Shown here: one piece after another, positions 34,373 through 43,510 of the stretch
Layout of the letters: every line of letters starts with the position of its first letter
How positions within the stretch are numbered: position 1 is the first letter of the stretch
Origin: JAMLHH01 sp035515235
Lineage (GTDB): Bacteria > Bacteroidota > Bacteroidia > Chitinophagales > JADIYW01
Reading direction: 5' to 3'
Length of the DNA: 64,000 nt
NCBI GenBank assembly: GCA_035515235.1
Contig: DATJBS010000031.1
Span: 112,631 to 176,630, forward strand
Notes under the pieces: model-generated
What the model saw: the letters and a program-made list of their open reading frames with translations, nothing else
Told to the model about the DNA's origin: nothing
Database searches by the model: none
Position numbers and translations under genes: made by a program

Positions 34373-36649
34373 TTACATTTTTCTTTCTTTCACGCTATCA
34401 TAGCTGACTTCTACTAAGTTGTAGACGGCATCAACTAGAGTCTTAGTTTCTAGTAATATGCTGAAATAAAGCCGAGCGTTTTTAGGACTTTCGTCTTCGT
34501 TGCGCGTACGATCTACTTGTGCATTAATCTTATAATCTATTGATTTTAAAGTCTCCTTTTTAGTTCTGTAAATATCTTTAAGGCTAGGGAAATCTTGAGC
34601 TTTAAATGCATTTTTTACTTTGATTAATAAGTCTGAAAGAATCGCTTCTAACTCGTTCAATTCTTTGATTTGCTCTTCCTTAAGTCTTGCATGCTTATTA
34701 TTAATGTGCTTGTAAGAACTTTTAGTAATGTCATCTAAAGATTGTTTGATGTCTTCTAGATAGCTTAGAATATTAATGTATAAATTACTTGCACGTAAAG
34801 TGGTTTCGTCCATATTTTTTATAAAATAGAATAGATTATCTTGTAACTCTTCGATTTCATCGCCCAGTTTATCAATACCTTTTCTGTTTTTTTCTAATCT
34901 TTTGACATCATGATTTTCAAGACCTTCTATTGTAATTTTGAAAATCTTAGAAGTTCTGTTAAATACTGATTTGATATTGTTCGAACTCTCTTCTAAAACT
35001 CCTTGTATAGATTTTTTCTCTGATTGTATTAAAACGTCTTCAGCAATGATATCTAGGTTGTTTTTCCTTTTAGTGATAAAATCTTTCAATAAAAATATGA
35101 TAGTGAAAAATATTAGAATTGCTATCATCAAACTTCCGCCTAAATAAATTAGATAGGCGATGGTCATTGAAAATATAAATGCACCAAGCGCTGTCATGAA
35201 CCAAGAGCCGATGACATTAAATACTCCTGCAACTCTATATACTGCGCTATCTGCACCCCAAGCTCTATCGGCTAATGATGTCCCCATTGCAACCATAAAA
35301 GTGACGTAAGTTGTAGAAAGAGGAAGTTTGTAGGAGGTAGCAATCGATATTAGTATTCCCGCCATCATTAAGTTGGTAGAAGCTCTTACCATATCAAATG
35401 ATGGAAGCTCTTGACTTTTATCTTTAGAAGGAATAATTGATGGTCTGATAAAGCTGTGACTTACTTTTTCTTGTATAAAAGAAGGAGTGATTTGATTTAA
35501 ACCTCTACTCATTGCTTGAGCTAATCTGACAGTTGCTCTAGATAAGAAATTTGCATTAAATCTCTCTTTAGTAGCTTCTTGAGAGGTCAATTTCAACTCT
35601 GTCTCCATTACAAAACGAGCTCTTTTATTGAACCAAATCGTTAATGCCATTATTGTCCCTGATAAAATTAAGAGGATGTGATTTGCCGGAACATTTCCTG
35701 CTAATCCACTCATGTTAAAGCTATCCGCTGCCTGTCCAGAAGCTTTCCAAAGTTCATAAGATTGGTAGCCGGCCATCGGTACGCCTATGAAGTTGACTAA
35801 GTCATTACCCGCAAAAGCAAGTGCTAAAGCGAATGTGCCTACTCCAATAATGAGTTTAAATATATTGAGTTTTAATACCTGAGTATAAATAAATGAAAAG
35901 CTGAAAAATAAGATAATGCATATCACAATAATTGCGAAACTATAATGACTGATGTATTCATTGATATTTCTCCCACCTAAAAATTCATAATGAATTTGAG
36001 CAAAGGAAGTTGATTTTATTCCTTTTAATAAGATGAAATAAAGGATAGAAGATAGAGCAATTCCTCCAAAAATACTTTTCATCCAAGTAGGTCTAGAAGT
36101 ATAATCAAATGTGAAAAATAAACGAGTAATGAACTGAACTAATAGTCCAAAACCAAATGCAATAACTACTGAGGAGATAATTCCCATGATGATTTCACCA
36201 CATTTGGCAAAGTTGATATACTTACTCAGACTTGCAAATGTTTCACCATCGGTTCCACTGATTTTAATTAAAGCAATACAAAAAGAAGCTCCCACTAAGT
36301 TGAATACAATAGATACGGTAGTAGAAGTAGGCATTCCCAAAATATTGAAGAATTCTAATAGTAGAATATCTGCTAGGATTACGGCAATAAATATGATCAT
36401 TACCTCAGCAAATACAAACTCACCGGGATTGAAGATTCCTTTTCGGGCGACTTCCATCATTCCATCAGAAAATACAGCTCCAAACATTAATCCTACACTG
36501 GCTATAATTAGAATAGTTCTGAATGTCAGTGCTTTGGATCCAACGGCAGAGTTTAGAAAATTAACTGCATCATTACTTACTCCTACAACTAAATCAGCTA
36601 TTGCCAAAAACACAAGAGCTATAATCATTAATAGATAAATATCATCCAT
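34373..36649 (-). CDS. PiT-family inorganic phosphate transporter with PhoU-like tail
   Basis: A 758-residue inner-membrane phosphate permease. Both PiT repeats are visible: ADLVVGVSNDAVNFLNSAVG near the N-terminus and ALAFAGNDLVNFIGVPMAGY in the middle, each with the conserved ND. About twelve hydrophobic segments fill residues 1-520. The last 230 residues are a soluble, charged helical domain resembling PhoU (VLIQSEKKSIQGVLEESSNNI, then LNELEAILSDLLIKVKNAF), fused in one chain. This fused form is common in the phylum. Transport is probably driven by H+ or Na+. It is monocistronic and flanked on both sides by repeat arrays. Confidence 0.88.
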   Translation of the reverse strand: MDDIYLLMIIALVFLAIADLVVGVSNDAVNFLNSAVGSKALTFRTILIIASVGLMFGAVFSDGMMEVARKGIFNPGEFVFAEVMIIFIAVILADILLLEFFNILGMPTSTTVSIVFNLVGASFCIALIKISGTDGETFASLSKYINFAKCGEIIMGIISSVVIAFGFGLLVQFITRLFFTFDYTSRPTWMKSIFGGIALSSILYFILLKGIKSTSFAQIHYEFLGGRNINEYISHYSFAIIVICIILFFSFSFIYTQVLKLNIFKLIIGVGTFALALAFAGNDLVNFIGVPMAGYQSYELWKASGQAADSFNMSGLAGNVPANHILLILSGTIMALTIWFNKRARFVMETELKLTSQEATKERFNANFLSRATVRLAQAMSRGLNQITPSFIQEKVSHSFIRPSIIPSKDKSQELPSFDMVRASTNLMMAGILISIATSYKLPLSTTYVTFMVAMGTSLADRAWGADSAVYRVAGVFNVIGSWFMTALGAFIFSMTIAYLIYLGGSLMIAILIFFTIIFLLKDFITKRKNNLDIIAEDVLIQSEKKSIQGVLEESSNNIKSVFNRTSKIFKITIEGLENHDVKRLEKNRKGIDKLGDEIEELQDNLFYFIKNMDETTLRASNLYINILSYLEDIKQSLDDITKSSYKHINNKHARLKEEQIKELNELEAILSDLLIKVKNAFKAQDFPSLKDIYRTKKETLKSIDYKINAQVDRTRNEDESPKNARLYFSILLETKTLVDAVYNLVEVSYDSVKERKM

Positions 36650-36954
36650 GCTTAGATTGATTTGTCAATTTGTGAAAACAATAAGGCTTTGTTTCTTATG
36701 GTGTTTGATATCTTGGATAATCCTTTAAATGTTATTTTCATTGTTCTTTTATTGTAATCCGAAATTTAGTATTTGATTCATTTTCAAGATAATACCAATC
36801 GCAGATTCTATAATCGGTCAAAATTAGCGATAAGTATTTGATTTCTTTTTTGAAGTTTGATTATTCACTTTCATTCCTAACTATGTTAACCATCAATTGA
36901 TATTGGGAATTTCTTTATTACAATAATAAGTGGTTGCTTTTTCGTTTTAACCTA

Positions 36955-37215
36955 ATGGTCATTGCGGATAGGTTCAGTATTGTCATTGCTGACTCGATAC
37001 GTGTCATTGCGAACTCGATCCGTAATCTCAAAAACATTGGTTATAGATTCTGAAACAAGTTCAGAATGACGAGTTCCTCACGCGAAAGTATTCGCGCGGT
37101 AGCGGAGATTCTGAATCAAGTTCAGAATGACGGGTTCTCCACGCGAAAGGATTCGCGCGGTAGCGGAGATTCTGAAACAAGTTCAGAATGACGAGTTCCC
37201 CACGCGAAAGTATTC
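36955..37215. repeat. 61-bp tandem repeats with CGCG hairpins, plus flanking repeat pieces
   Basis: Three units begin at 37046, 37107 and 37168 (exact period 61). Each joins the dispersed palindrome ATTCTGAAAC-AA-GTTCAGAAT to a second hairpin CGCGAA-AGTA-TTCGCG (the third unit loses the second arm). Before them are three spaced GTCATTGC copies (36959-37025). The remaining part of the gap, 36650-36954, shows no gene or motif. Confidence 0.85.
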
Positions 37216-37226
37216 ATGATATAACG

Positions 37227-37251
37227 AAAAAACCCACGGTTGTGCCGTGGG
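37227..37251 (-). terminator. Rho-independent terminator of ricT
   Basis: CCCACGG and CCGTGGG form a 7-bp G-C-rich stem around a 5-nt loop. On the minus strand it is followed by six T residues, 40 bp beyond the ricT stop. Confidence 0.88.
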
Positions 37252-37294
37252 TGATATGTTTGAACAATTGTGCTCAGAAATTATAAACTACTGT

Positions 37295-38593
37295 TTACTG
37301 TTCTGGACCTTTGTTGTTTTGGTTAGGATTAGGTTTTCTGCGTTTGAAATTAGATTTCTTTTTAGGTGCAGGAGCTTCTGGATTAGCACTTGGAGTCGGT
37401 TCTGTAGAAGCTTTTGGTGCAGGTCCTTTTTTTACTGCTGTATCTTTAGAAACTGGAGTTTCTTTTGTAGCAACATTGGTAGGATTACTGGCTTTTTTCT
37501 TCTTCTTGGTTCTCTTTTCAGTTTTTTCCAAACTTTTTAAAGATACTTGACCTACTAAATCTACATATTCAATAGTATCTGGTTTTTCTTGTACTTGAGC
37601 CACTTCCAATAAATCATTAGGTTTCTTGCCTAATTTATTCATTTCTAAAATCTCTTTGACTTTATCAATTGGAATAGGATAGAAGGTTCCACTTTTTGGA
37701 TATACGTAAATCATTAATCCTTTTAAGATATCTGTCTTAATGAGTTTTGCATTTCCAGCTTCTGTCTCTAAGTAGTCTGCTTTTTCAGGGAAGTCTTTTA
37801 AAGCGTCTAAATAAGTATCTAATTCATAATTTAAACAACATTTCAAACGACCACATTGTCCAGAAAGTTTAGTTTGGTTGATGGATAGATTTTGGTATCT
37901 AGCTGCAGATGTATTGACTGATTTGAAATTTGTCAACCAAGTAGAACAACAAAGCTCTCTTCCACACGATCCAATTCCACCAACTCTTCCTGCTTCCTGC
38001 CTAGCACCAATTTGGCGCATTTCGATTTTGACTTTGAACTCTTTTGCAAGTTCTTTAATCAATTCTCTAAAGTCCACGCGGTGGTTAGCAGTATAGTAAA
38101 AAGTCGCTTTCTTGCAATCTGCTTGAAATTCAACATCTCCTAATTTCATATCCAAGCCCAAACTTCTAGCCATAATTCTGGCTTTAAGCATGGTTTCTTT
38201 TTCACGAGAACGGGCTTCATCTATCAGCTCTAATTCTCTATCATTAGCGATTCTAAGAATTCTCAGATATTCATCTGTCTCTTTGACTTTTCTCTTTTTC
38301 ATCTGAACTTTGACAAGTTCACCACTTAAAGAAACAATACCGATATCATAACCGATAGTAGCTTCTACGACGACACGGTCGCCTGTATAGATGTCTATGT
38401 TTTCCGTATTGATGAAGAATCCTTTTCTAGCTCCGTTTTTGAAGCTCACTTCGTATATGTTGAAAGCGTCGAGTGGTGCTATTGCTATGTCTGATAACCA
38501 ATCATAAACATGCATCATTGAACATCCACCAGAACTACATGTTCCTTTGTTTTGACAACCGCTAGGAGTGGTGCCACATGAGGTACAACCCAT
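37295..38593 (-). CDS. ricT: PSP1 / RicT (YaaT) family protein
   Basis: A 432-residue cytoplasmic PSP1-domain protein. In Bacillus, RicT (YaaT) works with RicA and RicF as an Fe-S complex that controls RNase Y and mRNA maturation; here the partners are not adjacent. The N-terminus is Cys-rich (CTSCG, CQNKGTCSSGGC), an extra cluster typical of Bacteroidota versions. The PSP1 core has DYDIG-like IGYDIGIVSLSGELV, then RQIGARQEAGRVGGIGSCG, and the paired motifs GRELCCSTWL and CGRLKCCLNYE. The last 90 residues are a low-complexity K/P/A/T tail, likely disordered and RNA-associated. A strong terminator follows. Confidence 0.85.
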   Translation of the reverse strand: MGCTSCGTTPSGCQNKGTCSSGGCSMMHVYDWLSDIAIAPLDAFNIYEVSFKNGARKGFFINTENIDIYTGDRVVVEATIGYDIGIVSLSGELVKVQMKKRKVKETDEYLRILRIANDRELELIDEARSREKETMLKARIMARSLGLDMKLGDVEFQADCKKATFYYTANHRVDFRELIKELAKEFKVKIEMRQIGARQEAGRVGGIGSCGRELCCSTWLTNFKSVNTSAARYQNLSINQTKLSGQCGRLKCCLNYELDTYLDALKDFPEKADYLETEAGNAKLIKTDILKGLMIYVYPKSGTFYPIPIDKVKEILEMNKLGKKPNDLLEVAQVQEKPDTIEYVDLVGQVSLKSLEKTEKRTKKKKKASNPTNVATKETPVSKDTAVKKGPAPKASTEPTPSANPEAPAPKKKSNFKRRKPNPNQNNKGPEQ

Positions 38594-38677
38594 TATTTAT
38601 ATAATTTATATAGAAACTCAAACCACTAAAGTTTAAGTTGATTGTTTGAAAATAAAGTTTAAATCTACAACTTTTTA

Positions 38678-39766
38678 TTAACGTGCTATAATGAACTTGC
38701 TATATGTAGCTCGATCATTCTCGGTAATGAACAAGAAGTAGGTGCCATTTTCTATATTGGCTACGGAAATTCTAGGTTGATTGAAAATACCATTCATCAC
38801 AGTCTTTCCGCTAATGTCTGTAATATAGTATTTTTGATCTTTTGCAGCGTAATCTCCTAAAGATATTTCATTTTGAGCAGGGTTCGGATATAAGATTACC
38901 TTGCTTTGTTCGTAATTTTTAACATTTACAGGGGTGCAATCATCTGTTTTCCAGATATAATCTACAAACTGCGGATAATCTACAAACGGATTTCTATTGC
39001 CTTGTTTAATTTCAATTTTTGTATTTCTATCTCTTTCTTTTTGAGAAGGCGGATCTTGCTCATGCCATTGTAATAATACATTGAGATAAGTTTCTCTATA
39101 GCCCTGTAATGGGTCTGTTCCTTTAACTCTTATAAAATCTGTGCCAGTCCAAGTACGAAATTCATCTTCATATCTCACAGACATGTATAAAAGGATTCTC
39201 GCAATATCTCCTTTGAATTCATCTATAGGTTCGAAAAAATCTCCCGCTATATTCGAAATATCACTTTTGCCTACTTTACTGCCGTTTTTACTGGTATATG
39301 AAGGTGTAATAACATTCGCAACGGGAAGACTTCCTTTTCTATTGTTCACGTAAGCATCAGTTGGTAAAAGATTGACGAGGTCTGTATACATTGGAGTACC
39401 TGTGTTAAACCAAGAAGAAGGAAATACATGTTCTCTATTCCAACAAAAATTTTCTGAACTTCCTCCATTACCACTTCCGCATTTTTGACCGGGCTTGTAG
39501 GTGTAATATTGTGCGCCATTAGGATTATAAGAGTAAATATCCCAGATGTAAGTGTTTCCGTCAATATTCACTAAATCGTAATCAGACATGAAATTATAGA
39601 CATTGTCATAAGAAATTTCAATGGCATCTTTTTTCAAGTATTGATATAATTCTGTTTTGAGTTCTTGACATCTTCTGTTACTGTCAAGGTCTTTATAATA
39701 GTCGATTTGAGCGAAGGCAAACGTACTATATAAAAATATGCTGAGTGTGAGTAAAGTATTTTTCAT
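38678..39766 (-). CDS. Secreted endonuclease I with type IX sorting domain
   Basis: A 362-residue nuclease of the EndA/NucM (endonuclease I) family, which cuts DNA and RNA outside the cell with a beta-beta-alpha-Me site. The signal peptide is MKNTLLTLSIFLYSTFAFAQ; an ATG two codons earlier is also possible. Catalytic and structural motifs are FCWNREHVFPSSWF (His general base), YTDLVNLLPTDAYVNNRKGS and FEPIDEFKGDIARILLYMSVRY. Residues from about 285 form a type A T9SS sorting domain (VILYPNPAQNEISL, then GKTVMNG, ending YSKFIIAR), so it is sent across the outer membrane. It could serve in nutrient scavenging from DNA. Confidence 0.9.
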   Translation of the reverse strand: MKNTLLTLSIFLYSTFAFAQIDYYKDLDSNRRCQELKTELYQYLKKDAIEISYDNVYNFMSDYDLVNIDGNTYIWDIYSYNPNGAQYYTYKPGQKCGSGNGGSSENFCWNREHVFPSSWFNTGTPMYTDLVNLLPTDAYVNNRKGSLPVANVITPSYTSKNGSKVGKSDISNIAGDFFEPIDEFKGDIARILLYMSVRYEDEFRTWTGTDFIRVKGTDPLQGYRETYLNVLLQWHEQDPPSQKERDRNTKIEIKQGNRNPFVDYPQFVDYIWKTDDCTPVNVKNYEQSKVILYPNPAQNEISLGDYAAKDQKYYITDISGKTVMNGIFNQPRISVANIENGTYFLFITENDRATYSKFIIAR

Positions 39767-39833
39767 TATCATAAAATTATGAAAATTGAATGATTATGAA
39801 GTATGATATTGATAAAATTAAAATGAACGTAAT

Positions 39834-40766
39834 TTATTTAGTAAAAACACCTAAGTTTTTAGCTTCGTCAACCATCTCTTCGATAGCTAATTGTTCGTTG
39901 TCAATATGAGCGTAAGTGCCACCGCCAATTTCAGAAAGCATTCTTAAGTTGGATTTTGTTCTTTCTACAAGATTACCAAAAGAGAAAACAGTTAATGCGA
40001 TTTTTTTAGATCTCATTTTTTTAATCAATTTTTCCATGGAGCTGTATTGCTTACTTTCAGTACTCGTAAATTGTCCATCGGTGACTAAAATGACCTTATT
40101 GTTGGCATCTTTAATATAATTCTTCTTGGCTACTGAAAATGCTAAATCCAAACCAAGGCCACCCATTGTAATTCCGTAACATTTTAAATCGTCAATTGCA
40201 GTGTTGATTTTCTCTAAATTATCTCCAGGAGTCGTCTTCATGTATACATTCGCTACGGTAGAGTAGGTGACAATACTTACTTTGTCAGAGTTTCTTAATA
40301 GAGAAGCCAGTTTTTTCAATGCGATTTTAAGCATATCGATTTTGCCATCTTGATTCATAGACTTAGATACATCTATTAAAAAGACCAAATTACTAGTAGG
40401 CATAGGGACATCAGCTTCTTCAAGAGGAATATCAATAATGGAAGAACTGCTAGGGATTTGTTTGATATAGAAATCTCGAATTGCACCGTTTTTTACTAAT
40501 ACAATTCCATTGACAGTATAGTAAAATTCATTTTGAATTCTCATGTTATACTCACCTTCTATCCAAGTATCCGGTAAGTCAATAATATACTTTCCTAAAC
40601 TGTCAGATTGCGCTTTAACGTGGGTATTGACTCCTTTCACAAAGATGAACATCTCTGCATTCGGAATAGGCTTTTTCGTGTCCATATCATAAATATGACC
40701 GTTGAAAGAAATTGCGAAGATATTTAATGTAAACAGACAGAAAATAAAAGATAAGAACGATTTCAT
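39834..40766 (-). CDS. Secreted von Willebrand factor A-domain protein
   Basis: A 310-residue exported protein (signal peptide MKSFLSFIFCLFTLNIFA). A carboxypeptidase-regulatory-like beta domain (GHIYDMDTKKPIPNAEMFIFVKG, residues about 22-95) is followed by a VWA domain. The VWA MIDAS motif is complete: DVSKSMN, then a conserved Thr in the T-M-G segment (ITMGGLGLDLAF) and VTDGQF. The VWA domain should bind a protein partner through a divalent metal. It is divergent from the PAP2 gene, with 76 bp between. No operon partner points to its role. Confidence 0.78.
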   Translation of the reverse strand: MKSFLSFIFCLFTLNIFAISFNGHIYDMDTKKPIPNAEMFIFVKGVNTHVKAQSDSLGKYIIDLPDTWIEGEYNMRIQNEFYYTVNGIVLVKNGAIRDFYIKQIPSSSSIIDIPLEEADVPMPTSNLVFLIDVSKSMNQDGKIDMLKIALKKLASLLRNSDKVSIVTYSTVANVYMKTTPGDNLEKINTAIDDLKCYGITMGGLGLDLAFSVAKKNYIKDANNKVILVTDGQFTSTESKQYSSMEKLIKKMRSKKIALTVFSFGNLVERTKSNLRMLSEIGGGTYAHIDNEQLAIEEMVDEAKNLGVFTK

Positions 40767-40806
40767 TTGATAAAATTTAAAAATGTCTGATAGTCAACTT
40801 TTAATG

Positions 40807-40838
40807 TTGTAAAGTAAATACATAAATGTCTATTTTTG
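40807..40838 (+). promoter_or_regulatory. Promoter giving a leaderless PAP2 transcript
   Basis: TTG at 40807-40809, a 21-bp spacer and TATTTTTG at 40831-40838 fit the phylum's promoter. The G of the -7 box lies 5 nt from the ATG at 40843, so the mRNA has essentially no leader. Confidence 0.6.
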
Positions 40839-40842
40839 AAAC

Positions 40843-41622
40843 ATGAGAAAGAATCTTTTTGTTTTACTGGTTTTTTGCTTGAGTACATTTTCGGCACAAA
40901 TTCATGCTCAATCTCCAACATACGAATATAAATACAAACTTGGAGTAGATATCCCAATAGCTACTATAACTATTGGTGCTGGAGTGACCTCTTTAGTTAA
41001 ACAAAAAAAGAATCAACCTTTCACAGAAGCTCAAGTTCAGAGTTTAGTTTATAATGCAAATAAATTTGATCATTCTTCTATCAATAGAAATTTTAATAAA
41101 AAAATCCATCTAGCGAGTGATATTGGAATGGTTGCCACTATAGCTACGCCTTTATTATTACTCATAGATAAAAAGGTAAGAAGTGATTTCAAGCATATAG
41201 GACCTATGTGGGTAGAGACCTTCGCATTAACATTTGCTTTGACGGGTATGACCAAAGAATTAGTTAGACGTACAAGACCTTATGTTTATTATGACGATGT
41301 GCCTTTATCTCAAAAAATGAAAAAAGATGCAAGAGCTTCCTTTTTTTCAGGACATACTTCTATGACTGCATCTAGCGCATTTTTTACAGCAAAAATTTAT
41401 GCAGATATGAATCCTAATAGCAAATGGAAACCACTAGTTTGGACGAGTGCAGCTGTACTTCCTGCAGGAATTGGCTTCTTAAGATATTCGGGGGGCAAAC
41501 ATTTTTGGACAGATATCATCACAGGATATATTGTCGGAGCTGCAGTAGGTATTTTAGTGCCTCATTTACATAGAACTAAAGTTACCGCTATGCCTACAAA
41601 TATTGATTTAGGAGTTCAATAA
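40843..41622 (+). CDS. PAP2-family membrane phosphatase
   Basis: A 259-residue protein with signal peptide or first membrane segment MRKNLFVLLVFCLSTFSAQ. The three phosphatase motifs are present in order: KELVRRTRP, FFSGHTSM (normally PSGH) and RYSGGKHFWTD. Four hydrophobic segments bring the active site to the periplasmic face. Such enzymes dephosphorylate phosphatidic acid, undecaprenyl pyrophosphate or phosphorylated sugars; the substrate is not evident. Divergent from the VWA gene and convergent with the DoxDA gene. Confidence 0.85.
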   Translation: MRKNLFVLLVFCLSTFSAQIHAQSPTYEYKYKLGVDIPIATITIGAGVTSLVKQKKNQPFTEAQVQSLVYNANKFDHSSINRNFNKKIHLASDIGMVATIATPLLLLIDKKVRSDFKHIGPMWVETFALTFALTGMTKELVRRTRPYVYYDDVPLSQKMKKDARASFFSGHTSMTASSAFFTAKIYADMNPNSKWKPLVWTSAAVLPAGIGFLRYSGGKHFWTDIITGYIVGAAVGILVPHLHRTKVTAMPTNIDLGVQ

Positions 41623-41661
41623 ATCAATTATTTATCCTCTTCAATTTATCTATTTATAGTA

Positions 41662-41707
41662 TAAAAAATCTCCTAAAACTTAACGATAATGCTAAGTTTC
41701 AGGAGAT
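41662..41707. terminator. Bidirectional terminator between PAP2 and DoxDA genes
   Basis: ATCTCCT-A-AAACTTA pairs with TAAGTTT-C-AGGAGAT (15 bp with one mismatch, 10-nt loop). A run of seven A residues on the left gives a good T-run on the minus strand; the plus side has a weaker TTTT. Confidence 0.82.
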
Positions 41708-41720
41708 GATTTTCAATACT

Positions 41721-42734
41721 TTATTTGTTTACAGTATGCTCCCAACTTGCACCACTTATATCTGTAATCTCTACTGTATATTGACCTGAAGGAAGATCTT
41801 GTAATATGGAATCGTATAAATTTATTTGAGCTTTTGCTCCTAAAGGAATAATCAAACTGTGTTTTCCCGGTTTAATTTTAGCTACATAATAGTTTTGAAT
41901 ATTTTGATCATTCAATTGCGCTAAATCTTCTTGAGTATAATTTAATACTTGATTATTTTGTTGATCTTTCAATTGTATATTAATCATCCAAGCTCCGTAA
42001 ACATCGACACCTTCGGTTCTGTAAACGTCAAAAGATAATTTTTCTTGATCGAATTTACCTTCTGTGATTTCTAATTTAGGCTTAACAGATTTATTATGCA
42101 ATGTTCCCCAAACTCCTCCGTGAAAAATCTGATTAGTAGCTAAAGTCAATCCGAAAATAAGTAAACCGACTACTAAAACTATTTTAGGTAAGATATTCTC
42201 TTTGATAGGAAGTGTTCCAGATGCTAACCATACAAACCATTTGTTTTGAGTGATTTTGTGATTGTTCTTCATGAAGTAATTATCCAAAGAATATTGTCCG
42301 CTACCAGTTAAGAATAACATCCATCCTGTAGATACGCCTAAGACTCCGATTTGCCATTCATCTAGACAAGTAGTTCCAATCCATCCTGAGCCGAGTAAAA
42401 TCCCCATGGCTAAACCAAATACGCCCAAGCTCATCAGTCTTGTAAAAAAACCTAGCATAAGTAAAAGACCTACGATACCTTCTATGATAGTAAATACGAC
42501 CATGGCTACCCATAAAGAATCTGGATTTTCAACTAAGTGCAAAATGATGGGTTTGATTCCTAGTGCATTTGGCAAAAAGTGATTGAATTTTTCACCAATG
42601 TATCCGGCAGCTTCAGTATCTAGTTTATTTTCTAAAATAGTTCTTCTGAAAAATGCAGAAAAGTAGGTCCATCCAATCACTAACCTTAATGAAAGTGCTA
42701 AAAGCCCAGCGTGATTATTTATAGATTTGTTCAT
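41721..42734 (-). CDS. Fused DoxD-DoxA protein (thiosulfate:quinone oxidoreductase-like)
   Basis: A 337-residue membrane protein. The N-terminal half is DoxX/DoxD-like, with four or five hydrophobic helices (LRLVIGWTYFSAFFRRTILE, then VMVVFTIIEG-type VAMVVFTIIEGIVGLLLMLG). After a further helix at about residue 185, the C-terminal half resembles DoxA (GVWGTLHNKSVKPKLEI, then LSFDVYRTEGVDVYGAWMI). In the archaeon Acidianus DoxD and DoxA are separate subunits that oxidise thiosulfate to tetrathionate with quinone. Fused forms are known in Bacteroides. Sulfur oxidation here is unproven; a role in membrane redox balance is equally possible. It is monocistronic. Confidence 0.78.
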   Translation of the reverse strand: MNKSINNHAGLLALSLRLVIGWTYFSAFFRRTILENKLDTEAAGYIGEKFNHFLPNALGIKPIILHLVENPDSLWVAMVVFTIIEGIVGLLLMLGFFTRLMSLGVFGLAMGILLGSGWIGTTCLDEWQIGVLGVSTGWMLFLTGSGQYSLDNYFMKNNHKITQNKWFVWLASGTLPIKENILPKIVLVVGLLIFGLTLATNQIFHGGVWGTLHNKSVKPKLEITEGKFDQEKLSFDVYRTEGVDVYGAWMINIQLKDQQNNQVLNYTQEDLAQLNDQNIQNYYVAKIKPGKHSLIIPLGAKAQINLYDSILQDLPSGQYTVEITDISGASWEHTVNK

Positions 42735-42987
42735 TATATTTTGTTTAAAGTCAATTTAAGTATTGTTATAACAATCAACGAGTTGTCAAACTGTTATGAA
42801 TAATTTATAGTGTAAAAGAGATTTTGTAAAAGATTTTTGATGCGAAAACCTTAGAGGAATGAATAGAATCCTTGAAAATGAAAACTAATGCTTAGAAAGC
42901 AATTTTATAGATTCCATTATAAATTGTAGATACCAAATAATAAATGACAAGTTGTTAAACTATTGCCATTCAAATACTTAGAATCGA

Positions 42988-43374
42988 TTACTTCAGGTAA
43001 ACTTTGAAGTTTTTGTATAAAATGTAATAAGGGATTTCACTTTTGGAAGAACAGATTTTATTTGAAAGAACTTCAAATTTCTGTACAGTGATCTTAAAGT
43101 CAATTAAAAAAGCATGTACCTCCAACTTTAGAATTGGAATCAGATGCTTCTTAATTTTTGAAATTGTATTCTGAAAACTGATATCTTCAAAACTACTACA
43201 ATGAGTAGAACTTAGACTTGTTTTGCTTTTATTAGATACTTCTGTAATCGGAATATGAAGTGCAGACTGTATCGTATTTCTGATGCTACAAGAAGAGAAT
43301 ATCAATAGAATCACCAAGCCCAAAATTGATATTGGAGTTAGTAAATGATTTTTATTGAATTTTTTCAGCACCAT
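42988..43374 (-). CDS. Hypothetical small lipoprotein
   Basis: A 128-residue protein with signal and lipobox ISILGLVILLIFSSC. The mature part is basic, with paired cysteines in SSTHCSSFEDISFQ and later NKICSSKSEIP. It lies 137 bp beyond the RND pump gene on the same strand. A TAGTTTTG -7 box (43383-43376) ends only one base before the ATG, so transcription could begin inside the first codons and the GTG at codon 2 may be the real start. Similar small Cys-containing lipoproteins accompany metal-efflux pumps in the phylum, but I cannot name a family. Confidence 0.5.
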   Translation of the reverse strand: MVLKKFNKNHLLTPISILGLVILLIFSSCSIRNTIQSALHIPITEVSNKSKTSLSSTHCSSFEDISFQNTISKIKKHLIPILKLEVHAFLIDFKITVQKFEVLSNKICSSKSEIPYYILYKNFKVYLK

Positions 43375-43510
43375 GCAAAACTAAGTATTGTTTATATTAT
43401 TAAAGTTTAAGAATCGTTATTATTCTCTAATAAAGACTAAGTTCTATCGGAGCGTCATTTGTAGAATATGTTTATCACTGCTAAACTTCTTAAAGAATGT
43501 TTTTTTAATC

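Noticed and set aside
36186..36638. 150-residue plus-strand ORF opposite the phosphate transporter
   Set aside because: It is the antisense reading of well-supported transporter helices. It has no promoter, no recognisable domain and an implausible composition.
42735..42775. E. coli-type TTGACT...TATAAT promoter ahead of the DoxDA gene
   Set aside because: The boxes are only about 9 bp apart, and this phylum's main sigma factor uses TTTG/TAnnTTTG instead.
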